Assembly (NCBI GenBank): GCA_937896505.1
Contig: CALBNP010000042.1
Coordinates: 1 to 7,807, forward strand
DNA: 7,807 nucleotides
DNA from: an uncultured Bacteroidales bacterium
GTDB taxonomy: Bacteria > Bacteroidota > Bacteroidia > Bacteroidales > F082
Direction of reading: 5' to 3'
Under the pieces are notes generated by a model, which did not search any database, had not been told where the DNA came from, and saw only the letters and a program-made list of their open reading frames with translations. Positions 1 to 6,141 of the stretch are shown one piece after another. Within the stretch, counting starts at the first letter, position 1; every line of letters starts with the position of its first letter. Position numbers and translations under genes: made by a program.

Positions 1-52
1 AAACAATATCAGTAAAACTCCCAAAAAACTGTCAACCTAAATCAGGAAAAGT

Positions 53-108
53 CATTCACCCATCACCATTCACCCATCACCATTCACCCATCACCATTCA
101 CCCATCAC
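53..108. repeat. 14-bp tandem repeat, four perfect copies
   Basis: The unit cattcacccatcac occurs four times head to tail at 53-66, 67-80, 81-94 and 95-108 with no mismatch, and the pattern breaks at 109-113. It lies 41 bp upstream of the DUF937 start, so it is probably inside or just before that gene's leader. The tract is C/A/T-only on the plus strand, with no G. No function is visible; a slippage-prone spacer repeat is the simplest reading. Confidence 0.95.
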
Positions 109-149
109 CACATCAGACATTTATCATCAACTCAAAAAATAAACAAATT

Positions 150-677
150 ATGGATCTTGCAAACATTTTAAGCTCTTTGGCAGGCAACGACACTGTCAAC
201 GAAATCAGTAAGAAATTCAACATCGACACCAACAAGGTGTCATCAGTCATCACCAGCGCCCTCCCGACTTTGATTGGCGCCATGCAGAAAAACGCCTCCA
301 CCGAAAGCGGAGCAGCAGCTTTGGCAAAAGCCCTCGGCGACCACGCAGGCAATGCCAACAGCATGATCAGCAATCTGAAGAATGTTGACCTCACCGACGG
401 TTCAAAGATTTTGGGTAAGATTTTGGGCAGCAACGCTTCCTCTATCTTCGACAAAATCGGAAAGCAGACCGGCACCACAAGCGGTCAAGTGAACAACATC
501 CTTTCGTCCATCGCTCCTGCCTTGATGAACATGCTTGGCGAGTTGAAGGGCAACAATACTGGCAACGATGGCCTTGGTGCATTGCTCGGCAGCGTCCTCG
601 GTGGCGGTGCATCAAACAACGCTGGCGGTTTAGGCAGCATTCTTGGTGGCCTTGGCAAAATCTTTGGCGGCAAGTAA
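150..677 (+). CDS. DUF937 (YidB-like) family protein
   Basis: A 175-residue protein recognised as a DUF937 member; the molecular function of this family is unknown. Residues 1-133 are mostly predicted helix. Two segments look like an internal duplication: about 19-48 and about 103-132 share an I-x-K start, a central V, a [ST]-S pair and a P-[TA]-L motif. Residues 134-175 form a Gly/Leu/Ser-rich low-complexity tail with repeated LG-x-[LIV]-LGG motifs ending in GGK. There is no signal peptide or membrane segment, so it is probably cytoplasmic. The start is the ATG after an A-rich leader, typical of this phylum, with no Shine-Dalgarno. No TAnnTTTG promoter is seen in the 149 bp available upstream, so the promoter may lie outside the window. 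The gene is monocistronic as far as visible and ends at a strong hairpin terminator. Family call is by recall of the sequence pattern, not a search. Confidence 0.85.
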   Translation: MDLANILSSLAGNDTVNEISKKFNIDTNKVSSVITSALPTLIGAMQKNASTESGAAALAKALGDHAGNANSMISNLKNVDLTDGSKILGKILGSNASSIFDKIGKQTGTTSGQVNNILSSIAPALMNMLGELKGNNTGNDGLGALLGSVLGGGASNNAGGLGSILGGLGKIFGGK

Positions 678-694
678 TCGCTTAACCATCTAAT

Positions 695-730
695 AAAAAC
701 GAGCCTCGCTTGTCAGCGAGGCTCGTTTTT
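695..730. terminator. Bidirectional rho-independent terminator
   Basis: A perfect 16-bp stem (695-710 with 715-730) closes a 4-nt loop (tgtc). The 11-bp core cgagcctcgct is GC-rich and is flanked by five A on the left and six T on the right, so both strands end in a U-tract. It serves the plus-strand DUF937 gene (stop at 677) and the minus-strand DUF2461 gene, whose TGA stop at 731-733 touches the T run. Confidence 0.95.
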
Positions 731-1399
731 TCATTCTTCAAAACTCACAAGATTGTTCAGTGTCTGACAAAAATCACGCGTGGTCCGGAACTCTTCCAAA
801 GCCCACTCAACCAAGCGTTTGCTGTAGAGCATATCTTTGGGAATTTCACGTTCCAAGAGCCAGTCGCGATGCTTGAAGAATTCGGCTTGCGGATGGTCTT
901 TCGGATAGCCATTCGGCACACGCACCATGTTTCTCGATGTGTCGCACGCGAAATGCTTGGCTTCCTTGATGGATTTCACCAAAGGCTCACTATCGAAAAG
1001 CAAGCCGTCGCGGATGTTTTTCAGCATGGCCGTATCAGGGCAATACATGCCTGTGCAAAGCATATTACGACCCAGATATTCAGCACCCTCAGGCTCTATG
1101 TGGAAATAATAGCCCGACTTCATCGACTTCTTTCCACCAGGACAGACGAACACACCGAAATGGGTTTTGTAAGGTCGTTTGTCTGTTGAGAAACGCGTGT
1201 CGCGATAGAAACGGTAGGTGCAATCCTTCAGTGTCAGGCCTTGACAGGTTTCGTCGAACTTCTGTACGCCGACAATGATTTGTTCGGCTATCTCGTTGAA
1301 CTTGCCTTGCGCTTTCTGATATTCATCCTTATGTTCCTGAAACCACTGGCGGTTGTTGTTGCGCAATATACCGTCGAGAAATGCAAATATATCTTCCAT
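731..1399 (-). CDS. DUF2461 (TIGR02453) family protein
   Basis: A 222-residue protein matching the DUF2461/TIGR02453 family, whose members are of similar length and have no established biochemical role that I know of. Diagnostic stretches are the N-terminal N-N-x-x-W-F motif (residues 14-20, followed by an EHKDEY stretch), a basic-aromatic block at 63-82 (R-F-Y-R-D-T-R-F-S-x-D-K-R-P-Y-K-x-x-F-G) and G-Y-Y-x-H-I-E-P at 96-103. Conservation of Arg, Asp, Lys and His in these blocks suggests a binding or catalytic site, but that is inference. No signal peptide is seen, so it is probably cytoplasmic. The chosen ATG gives the expected N terminus. The leader has a 17-bp tandem repeat directly upstream and a candidate -7 box at 1493-1500. 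It converges on the DUF937 gene and shares its terminator. Seven or so cysteines are scattered without a metal-binding spacing I can recognise. Confidence 0.88.
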   Translation of the reverse strand: MEDIFAFLDGILRNNNRQWFQEHKDEYQKAQGKFNEIAEQIIVGVQKFDETCQGLTLKDCTYRFYRDTRFSTDKRPYKTHFGVFVCPGGKKSMKSGYYFHIEPEGAEYLGRNMLCTGMYCPDTAMLKNIRDGLLFDSEPLVKSIKEAKHFACDTSRNMVRVPNGYPKDHPQAEFFKHRDWLLEREIPKDMLYSKRLVEWALEEFRTTRDFCQTLNNLVSFEE

Positions 1400-1404
1400 G
1401 TGTG

Positions 1405-1438
1405 GACTATTTTGACAATTAGACTATTTAGACAATTA
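1405..1438. repeat. 17-bp tandem repeat, two copies plus partial
   Basis: Two units, gactattttgacaatta (1405-1421) and gactatttagacaatta (1422-1438), differ at one base, and the first four bases of a third copy follow at 1439-1442. Each unit is itself two similar half-units beginning gac. The block is bracketed by direct copies of tgtggact at 1401-1408 and 1443-1450. It lies 6 bp upstream of the DUF2461 start codon, so it is in that gene's untranslated leader. Confidence 0.9.
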
Positions 1439-1492
1439 GACTTGTGGACTTTGTGGGGCTTCGAGAATTCATGACATCCACTTACCTGTTGG

Positions 1493-1500
1493 CAAAAATA
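1493..1500 (-). promoter_or_regulatory. Candidate housekeeping -7 box for the DUF2461 gene
   Basis: The minus strand reads TATTTTTG, an exact match to the Bacteroidota -7 consensus TAnnTTTG. It would place the transcript start near 1486 and give a leader of roughly 85 nt that includes the 17-bp repeats. No TTTG is seen about 20 bp upstream, so the -33 element is missing or weak. Confidence 0.45.
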
Positions 1501-1608
1501 CGTATTCTTTCATTTGAATGGTAAGTTTTTTTCATTGCAACACATGTTTCCATATTCGTAGTTTTTTCTTTCTTTAAAAAACAGAAAGTTTTGGACGATA
1601 AAAAAGCC

Positions 1609-1616
1609 TATTTTTG
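1609..1616 (+). promoter_or_regulatory. Candidate housekeeping -7 box for the lipoprotein gene
   Basis: TATTTTTG matches TAnnTTTG exactly and would start transcription near 1621-1623, giving a leader of about 100 nt. A TTTG lies upstream at 1590-1593, but the 15-bp gap is shorter than the roughly 20 bp expected between -33 and -7 boxes. Confidence 0.5.
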
Positions 1617-1620
1617 CAAT

Positions 1621-1705
1621 TTCAATCACTCAAAATGACAGATTGAATCGAAGAGGCGGATCGGCGGGTTCCGTCCATCTCTGAGAACACTAAAACAAGG
1701 AACCC
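1621..1705 (+). other. Two inverted repeats in the lipoprotein leader
   Basis: ttcaatc (1621-1627) pairs with gattgaa (1641-1647) across 13 nt, and gggttcc (1666-1672) pairs with ggaaccc (1699-1705) across 26 nt. The first would sit at the extreme 5' end of the predicted transcript, the second just before the start codon at 1722. Each is a 7-bp perfect stem, so a regulatory role is possible but unproven. Confidence 0.35.
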
Positions 1706-1721
1706 ATAATGAATTAAAAAA

Positions 1722-3548
1722 ATGAAAAAAGTAAAAGCAGTTTTATGCCTATTGTTGGCATTGGCGGTCGTCTGTGTTTCTTGCAAGAAAGACGACGACA
1801 ATGAAAATCCTCCTACCCCAATCGAAGAGCCTTCGAAATCTGATTTGAGAACTTATGTCTTCTCATCATGCAACAACAATGATTTGGCATCCGTTTCCGG
1901 CAGGTTTGTCAATCAAGTCAATCAATTAGATGGCGATAACACCGATGTCATCATTCTTGCTCCAGATGAATTCAATTCCTTGTCTGACGGTCAATGGACA
2001 GAGATACGAGAAGTATTGGCCAATGACGGTGCGGTTGTGTTTCTGTCGCCTACCGACCAAGACTTGAAAAACTTCAGTGAAACTGCCATCAACAACTGGG
2101 ATGTCTTTGGCAATGGCGATTTCAGCTATTTCGACATCATAAGCCGACTTGAATATCTTGGCGACATGTCGCCCGACGACTCCAAAGACGACACTCACTA
2201 TAGAGCCATTGGCTTCTGTTCGAACAACATTCTCATTCTTCCTAACAAGGACATATTCAATACCGATTGCATGAGCATCAATTATGATGCGGAAACTCAT
2301 GAAATGACTGACAGCACCTATTACCCATCAGTTGGGGAAACAATAGAGTATTCAGTAAAAGATGAGCTCGATGACATAGTGGATTGGGCAAATCGGTCGG
2401 TCAATGAGGCAAGGTCTCTGGCTAATGACCCCCCCATCCCCACAGACATTACTAAGATGGGAACATTGTTAGAGGTTCCGTTGAACTTTAATTTCACCTC
2501 TGAATATCTCGCGAAATTTTTCCCACCAGGATTGATGAATAATATCGGCAGAGTATTGGAAACGGGATTGTATTGCCGGGTGTGGTCCGTTTATGATATA
2601 GATAATGGTCAAGACAACTATCTTTTTCATCAGGAATTGCAATTCCAAGGAAGCAGACTCGATCCTCAGCCAAGCGATCCGGATGTATGGTTGCAAGATG
2701 CCAATGGCCGTTGGCGGTACTATGGACCTTTTTTGGAAAGTTTCAATAGCGAGACTCAGTTCTCTGATCCGAGCTGCAATGTATTGAATGTAATACCCGC
2801 CAACACTATTACTAACACGAATTACACTTCTGGTCACATGTGGAATGTCAATGCCGGCCTATCAATATCAGCAAATCCAGGAGTGAATGTTGGCGGTTCG
2901 CTTACAATTCAAGAATCAAAGTCAACCCAGATACCTGACTTGGGAACGGTTGTTAACTTTAGGCGCGATAATGTATTATTCAAATACAAAGCTAATGTAT
3001 TGCCAATAGGTCATTTTGCAAGGGGACACGACATTGCAAAAGATTGCTTGCATAGCGACCTGAACCCTTCCCAAAGCTGGATATACCGCATCAACACACG
3101 ACCACAAGATAATTCCAAATATCATTTAAACATCAGCTTCTGGGTTTGGCCTACTTTTCTGTATTCCTGGGATGCAGTTTTTGTGGCTGACAATCAATAC
3201 AAGACACTTGGAATTGGTTGGAATAAAGTAATTAGAAATCTTCCCGCACCTCAACGTGTCGTACAGGTATGGCGTATGTTTTGCAATGAAGCCCCTGTTG
3301 ATAGCCCACTCCAAAGATTCCTGACCCAATGCTATGAGAATTATTTCTACAACTCACCTTTCAAAATTGGAGATGCAACAGATGGGTCTCGTAAATCCAT
3401 TGATCTTTTCATCAAAGATTTCGAAACCCGTCTGCGGTATGACGTTGACCTGTGGAAGAACAATAATTTTTACGGCACTTACCATTTTACCTGGCAGATT
3501 GGTGGCATTACATACCATACAACGGAATTTACCGTCAATAGAGACTAA
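1722..3548 (+). CDS. Predicted surface lipoprotein, possible leukocidin-like domain
   Basis: A 608-residue lipoprotein. Residues 1-20 are a signal peptide with basic start and hydrophobic core; the lipobox is V-C-V-S with lipidated Cys21. C-K-K-D-D-D follows, resembling Bacteroidota lipoprotein surface-export signals, then a Pro/Glu linker to about 40. Residues 42-225 alternate strands (YVFSS, DVIILAP, AVVFLSP, ILILP) and helices, as in a Rossmann-like alpha/beta domain. Residues 250-608 are beta-rich and aromatic. Within them, 372-396 form two strands with alternating polar and apolar residues around an ANPG turn, followed by I-P-D-L at 404-407. That layout resembles the stem of leukocidin/hemolysin-family beta-pore-forming toxins (compare the Q-P-D-F site of staphylococcal alpha-hemolysin). 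This homology is from memory and uncertain. No partner or immunity gene is adjacent. Alternative: an adhesin or glycan-binding lipoprotein of unknown family. The lipoprotein call is firm; the toxin-like fold is not. Confidence 0.75.
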   Translation: MKKVKAVLCLLLALAVVCVSCKKDDDNENPPTPIEEPSKSDLRTYVFSSCNNNDLASVSGRFVNQVNQLDGDNTDVIILAPDEFNSLSDGQWTEIREVLANDGAVVFLSPTDQDLKNFSETAINNWDVFGNGDFSYFDIISRLEYLGDMSPDDSKDDTHYRAIGFCSNNILILPNKDIFNTDCMSINYDAETHEMTDSTYYPSVGETIEYSVKDELDDIVDWANRSVNEARSLANDPPIPTDITKMGTLLEVPLNFNFTSEYLAKFFPPGLMNNIGRVLETGLYCRVWSVYDIDNGQDNYLFHQELQFQGSRLDPQPSDPDVWLQDANGRWRYYGPFLESFNSETQFSDPSCNVLNVIPANTITNTNYTSGHMWNVNAGLSISANPGVNVGGSLTIQESKSTQIPDLGTVVNFRRDNVLFKYKANVLPIGHFARGHDIAKDCLHSDLNPSQSWIYRINTRPQDNSKYHLNISFWVWPTFLYSWDAVFVADNQYKTLGIGWNKVIRNLPAPQRVVQVWRMFCNEAPVDSPLQRFLTQCYENYFYNSPFKIGDATDGSRKSIDLFIKDFETRLRYDVDLWKNNNFYGTYHFTWQIGGITYHTTEFTVNRD

Positions 3549-3604
3549 GCTTATTGCCTAAAAGTTTGGTGAATAAATAAAGTCCACAAGACATTGCAAA
3601 AATC

Positions 3605-3638
3605 AGAGGGTCCGACCAAAATTTTGGTCGGACCCTCT
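3605..3638. terminator. 34-bp perfect palindrome, probable shared terminator
   Basis: Positions 3605-3638 are a perfect inverted repeat centred on aaaattt-t at 3621/3622, with GC-rich arms agagggtccgacc and ggtcggaccctct. It sits between the convergent lipoprotein (stop at 3548) and gap (stop at 3663) genes, where a bidirectional terminator is expected. Unlike the other two terminators here, it lacks a T run on either side, so termination may be weaker or depend on another mechanism. Confidence 0.65.
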
Positions 3639-3662
3639 TCCATTGCATGGGATTTTCCCAAA

Positions 3663-5114
3663 TTAATAGTATCTGTAGCTCTTCACTTGGCCTATATGGC
3701 GAGCGAGACGAATCACTTGGTTGCTATAGCCAAATTCGTTATCGTACCATAAGTAAAGGATTACAGTCTTGCCGTCAGCCGAGACCTTGGTGGCAGGAGC
3801 GTCGAAGATGCAAGCGCATGAGTCGCCGATGCCGTCAGACGAAACGAACTCGGTGTTTTGGCTGAAACGGATTTGCTCGATGAGGTTACCCTTCAAGCAA
3901 GCGACACGGAAGGCTTCGTTTACCTCTTCCATTGTGGTTGCACGTTCAAGGTCGAGAGCGAGGACTGCCAACGAAACGTCAGGCGTAGGAACACGCACGG
4001 CGTTGCTTGTCAGCTTGCCAGCCAATGCAGGAATGGCCTTGGCAGCAGCCTTGCCGGCTCCGGTTTCAGTGATAACCATGTTCAAGGCAGCTGAACGTCC
4101 ACGACGTTCTTTCTTGTGATAGTTGTCAAGCAAGTTCTGGTCGTTGGTGTAGGAGTGGATGGTTTCGATATGGCCCTTCACAATGCCGAAATTGTTCATC
4201 ATCACTTCCAAACCTGGAACGATGGCGTTGGTGGTGCAAGAAGCAGCCGAGAAAATCTTTTCTTTTTCGAGGTCGAGCGTGTCTTGGTTGACGCCATAAA
4301 CCACATTCGGGACATCGCCTTTGGCAGGAGCGGTGAGCAACACTTTCGACACACCCTTAGCTTGGAGATGACGAGAGAGGGCTTCTCTGTCGCGGAACAC
4401 ACCTGTGTTGTCGATCAGCAGGGCATCGTGAATGTCGTAGGCTTCATAGTCGAGGTCTTCAGGATTGTTGGCTTCGAGGAAGAGAATCTTTTGTCCGTTC
4501 ACCATCATGGCCTTCTCTTCAATCAACGGACGGCACACGCCATGGAAATAGCCATGGACTGAGTCGGTGCGGAACAGGTTGATACGCTTGGCGATATCTT
4601 CAGGCGAGTTCTTGCGGGTGACGATAGCACGCACGCGGAGGTTGGTGCCATTGCCAGCCATTTCCGTCATCTCGCGGCAGAGGATACGGCCGATACGGCC
4701 AAAGCCGTAAAGGATAACGTCTTGCGACTTGTTGCTGCGAGGGGCCACGTCGATAAAAGCGGAAAGCTTGTCGCGGACGAAAGCCGACACATTATTATTA
4801 TACTTTTCCTTCTCGTCGGTCCATTCCGAATTCAGACGACCGATGTCGATACGAGCTGGAGCTATGTTTTCAGCCAAGATGGCCTTTGCAATCAGCAGGG
4901 AGTCTTGCACGCGCACTGGTTTGCCCAGAACGTCTTCTGCACGAAGGTGCTTATTGAGAATCTTGCCCGAACCACGGTTCACGAGCAGCGAACGCAACAG
5001 AATCAGTTCAACCGATTTGTCGTACCACAGTTTGCCAACGATGTTGATGAATTCATTGGCGGCTTTTTCGTTTTCATTCCAAGCCTTCAGCGAGGATTCA
5101 AAGTTTTCACTCAT
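3663..5114 (-). CDS. gap: Glyceraldehyde-3-phosphate dehydrogenase, long form
   Basis: Converts glyceraldehyde 3-phosphate, phosphate and NAD(P)+ to 1,3-bisphosphoglycerate in glycolysis, or the reverse in gluconeogenesis; cytoplasmic. At 483 residues it exceeds the classical form (about 335) by an N-terminal extension of some 132 residues. This includes L-V-N-R (44-47) and A-P-A-R-I-D (85-90), features I recall from the long PRK08289-type subfamily. The dehydrogenase core follows: G-F-G-R-I-G-R (137-143), S-C-T-T-N (292-296) with catalytic Cys293, partner His320, R-R-G-R-S-A (337-342), R-V-P-T-P (374-378) and W-Y-D-N-E-F-G-Y (456-463). The Asp that normally selects NAD is replaced by Thr166, followed by Arg167, so NADP use is plausible. 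A TAnnTTTG promoter lies 57 bp upstream and a terminator separates it from rpoD. Many Bacteroidota also carry a classical gap; this may be the second one. Confidence 0.95.
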   Translation of the reverse strand: MSENFESSLKAWNENEKAANEFINIVGKLWYDKSVELILLRSLLVNRGSGKILNKHLRAEDVLGKPVRVQDSLLIAKAILAENIAPARIDIGRLNSEWTDEKEKYNNNVSAFVRDKLSAFIDVAPRSNKSQDVILYGFGRIGRILCREMTEMAGNGTNLRVRAIVTRKNSPEDIAKRINLFRTDSVHGYFHGVCRPLIEEKAMMVNGQKILFLEANNPEDLDYEAYDIHDALLIDNTGVFRDREALSRHLQAKGVSKVLLTAPAKGDVPNVVYGVNQDTLDLEKEKIFSAASCTTNAIVPGLEVMMNNFGIVKGHIETIHSYTNDQNLLDNYHKKERRGRSAALNMVITETGAGKAAAKAIPALAGKLTSNAVRVPTPDVSLAVLALDLERATTMEEVNEAFRVACLKGNLIEQIRFSQNTEFVSSDGIGDSCACIFDAPATKVSADGKTVILYLWYDNEFGYSNQVIRLARHIGQVKSYRYY

Positions 5115-5170
5115 GTCAGTAATTTTATGTTGATAAGTAATTGAATTGAATTTACTGTTTAAATTTCGGG

Positions 5171-5178
5171 CAAAGATA
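5171..5178 (-). promoter_or_regulatory. Housekeeping -7 box for gap
   Basis: The minus strand reads TATCTTTG, an exact TAnnTTTG match. Transcription would start near 5163-5165, giving a leader of about 50 nt. The expected -33 position (about 5198-5202) holds only a T run belonging to the rpoD terminator, not a clean TTTG. Confidence 0.65.
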
Positions 5179-5194
5179 GAGATTATTCCATTAT

Positions 5195-5229
5195 AAAAAA
5201 ATTTAGGGGGCTTTTTTTTTGCCCCCTAA
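5195..5229 (-). terminator. Rho-independent terminator after rpoD
   Basis: On the minus strand a 9-bp stem (5221-5229 with 5203-5211, core TTAGGGGGC) closes an A9 loop and is followed by a run of seven T (5195-5201). It begins 4 nt after the sigma factor stop codon, and separates that unit from gap. Confidence 0.9.
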
Positions 5230-5233
5230 GTCA

Positions 5234-6100
5234 TTATCCATTCACATACATCTGATAAAGCGCACTGTCGGTCTGCGTTTTCATCTTCTTTAGTGCCTTA
5301 TCGCGGATGTTTCGCACACGTTCTCTCGATAGGTCAAACTTCATGGCGATTTCTTCTAACGAGTATTCGCGCGGCGTGCCCAAGCCGAAATAGAGGCAGA
5401 GAATCATTCGTTCACGCTCACTGAGTTTGTCGAGCGACTGGCGTATGGCCTTGCTCTCCGACTCCTGTTCGACAGCTTCGTCGGTTTGCTTGGCATCGGC
5501 TTGCACAAACACATCCAAGAAGTTGGCTTCGCCGTCGTCATCGATAGGTGCATCGGTCGAGACATGATGCGTGTTGAGGTTGAGCAATTCATCCACTTTG
5601 GCTTCGGTCATGCCCACGGCTTCGGCAATTTCGGCTATCGAAGGCTTACGTTCCAACTCTTGTTCCATGATGGAGGCCATCTTCTTCACCTTCGAGATGG
5701 CACCCACCTGGTTCATGGGCAGACGAATGATGCGCGACTGTTCAGCCACAGCCTGAAGGATGCTCTGGCGGATCCACCACACGGCATACGAGATGAACTT
5801 GAAGCCGCGGGTCTCGTCGAAACGTTGGGCAGCCTTCACCAAGCCCAAGTTGCCTTCGTTGATGAGGTCAGGCAAGCCCAAGCCTTGGTTCTGGTATTGC
5901 TTGGCCACCGAAACCACGAATCGGAGGTTCGACCGCACTAATTGATCCAACGCAGCCTTGTCGCCCGCCTTGATGCGTTGTGCGAGTTCCACTTCCTCCT
6001 CGGCGGTCAGGAGGCGTTCCTTGGCGATGTCGGCAAGATACTTGTCGAGATTGCCCTCACCACGATTGGTGATCTGTCTTGAAATTTTCAGTTGTCTCAT
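5234..6100 (-). CDS. rpoD: RpoD/SigA-family sigma factor
   Basis: A 288-residue sigma-70 factor that directs RNA polymerase to promoters. It has the short Bacteroidota primary-type layout: start MRQLKIS, virtually no region 1.1, region 1.2 at about 17-50, region 2 at about 51-122 with the polymerase-binding and melting block (D-L-I-N-E-G-N-L-G-L at 78-87; F-D-E-T-R-G-F-K-F-I-S-Y-A-V-W-W-I-R-Q at 94-112), region 3 at about 130-200, and region 4 at about 218-274 with the helix-turn-helix Y-S-L-E-E-I-A...S-R-E-R-V-R-N-I-R. Regions 3 and 4 depart from the Bacteroides and Prevotella primary factors as I remember them: RNIRDKALKKM replaces the usual RQIKEKAIRRL, and the usual SKLLKSYLG tail is absent. 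It may be the housekeeping factor of a divergent lineage or a close paralogue. It follows htrA by 41 bp with no terminator and ends TAA-TGA in tandem before a strong terminator. Confidence 0.93.
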   Translation of the reverse strand: MRQLKISRQITNRGEGNLDKYLADIAKERLLTAEEEVELAQRIKAGDKAALDQLVRSNLRFVVSVAKQYQNQGLGLPDLINEGNLGLVKAAQRFDETRGFKFISYAVWWIRQSILQAVAEQSRIIRLPMNQVGAISKVKKMASIMEQELERKPSIAEIAEAVGMTEAKVDELLNLNTHHVSTDAPIDDDGEANFLDVFVQADAKQTDEAVEQESESKAIRQSLDKLSERERMILCLYFGLGTPREYSLEEIAMKFDLSRERVRNIRDKALKKMKTQTDSALYQMYVNG

Positions 6101-6141
6101 TTTCTATAATCTTAAATTGTTTATAATGAACTAATTTTTAA

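Larger units (their letters stand above)
1400..1721. other. Divergent intergenic region (322 bp)
   Basis: The space between the divergent DUF2461 and lipoprotein genes. It holds the 17-bp tandem repeat near the left edge, a candidate -7 box for each direction (1493-1500 minus, 1609-1616 plus), an AT-rich middle (about 1495-1620), and two inverted repeats in the lipoprotein leader. I see no ORF with coding character and no tRNA-like fold. Short ATG-stop mini-frames at 1635-1646 and 1709-1717 look like chance. Confidence 0.8.

Noticed and set aside
53..108. Tandem repeat as a CRISPR array
   Set aside because: The units are 14 bp and contiguous with no spacers between them.
710..1189. A 159-codon plus-strand reading frame opposite the DUF2461 gene
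   Set aside because: It runs antisense through a recognised family gene, has no coding character of its own and begins inside the terminator.
1568..1588. ctttct/agaaag inverted repeat upstream of the lipoprotein -7 box
   Set aside because: The arms are 6 bp of low-complexity sequence and are not persuasive as an operator.
1590..1593. TTTG as a -33 box for the lipoprotein promoter
   Set aside because: The 15-bp gap to the -7 box is about 5 bp shorter than expected, so it is not claimed as a full promoter.
1709..1717. ATG-AAT-TAA mini-frame just before the lipoprotein start, and a similar one at 1635-1646
   Set aside because: Two- and three-codon frames are expected by chance in AT-rich leaders, and nothing suggests a leader peptide.
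4116..5144. Long plus-strand frames opposite gap (148, 140 and 134 codons)
   Set aside because: They are antisense shadows of a strongly conserved enzyme gene with an unbroken set of catalytic motifs on the other strand.
6101..6141. Weak hairpin between htrA and rpoD
   Set aside because: Only short A/T pairs can form (ctgatt/aattag type) with no GC-rich stem, so it does not qualify as a terminator.
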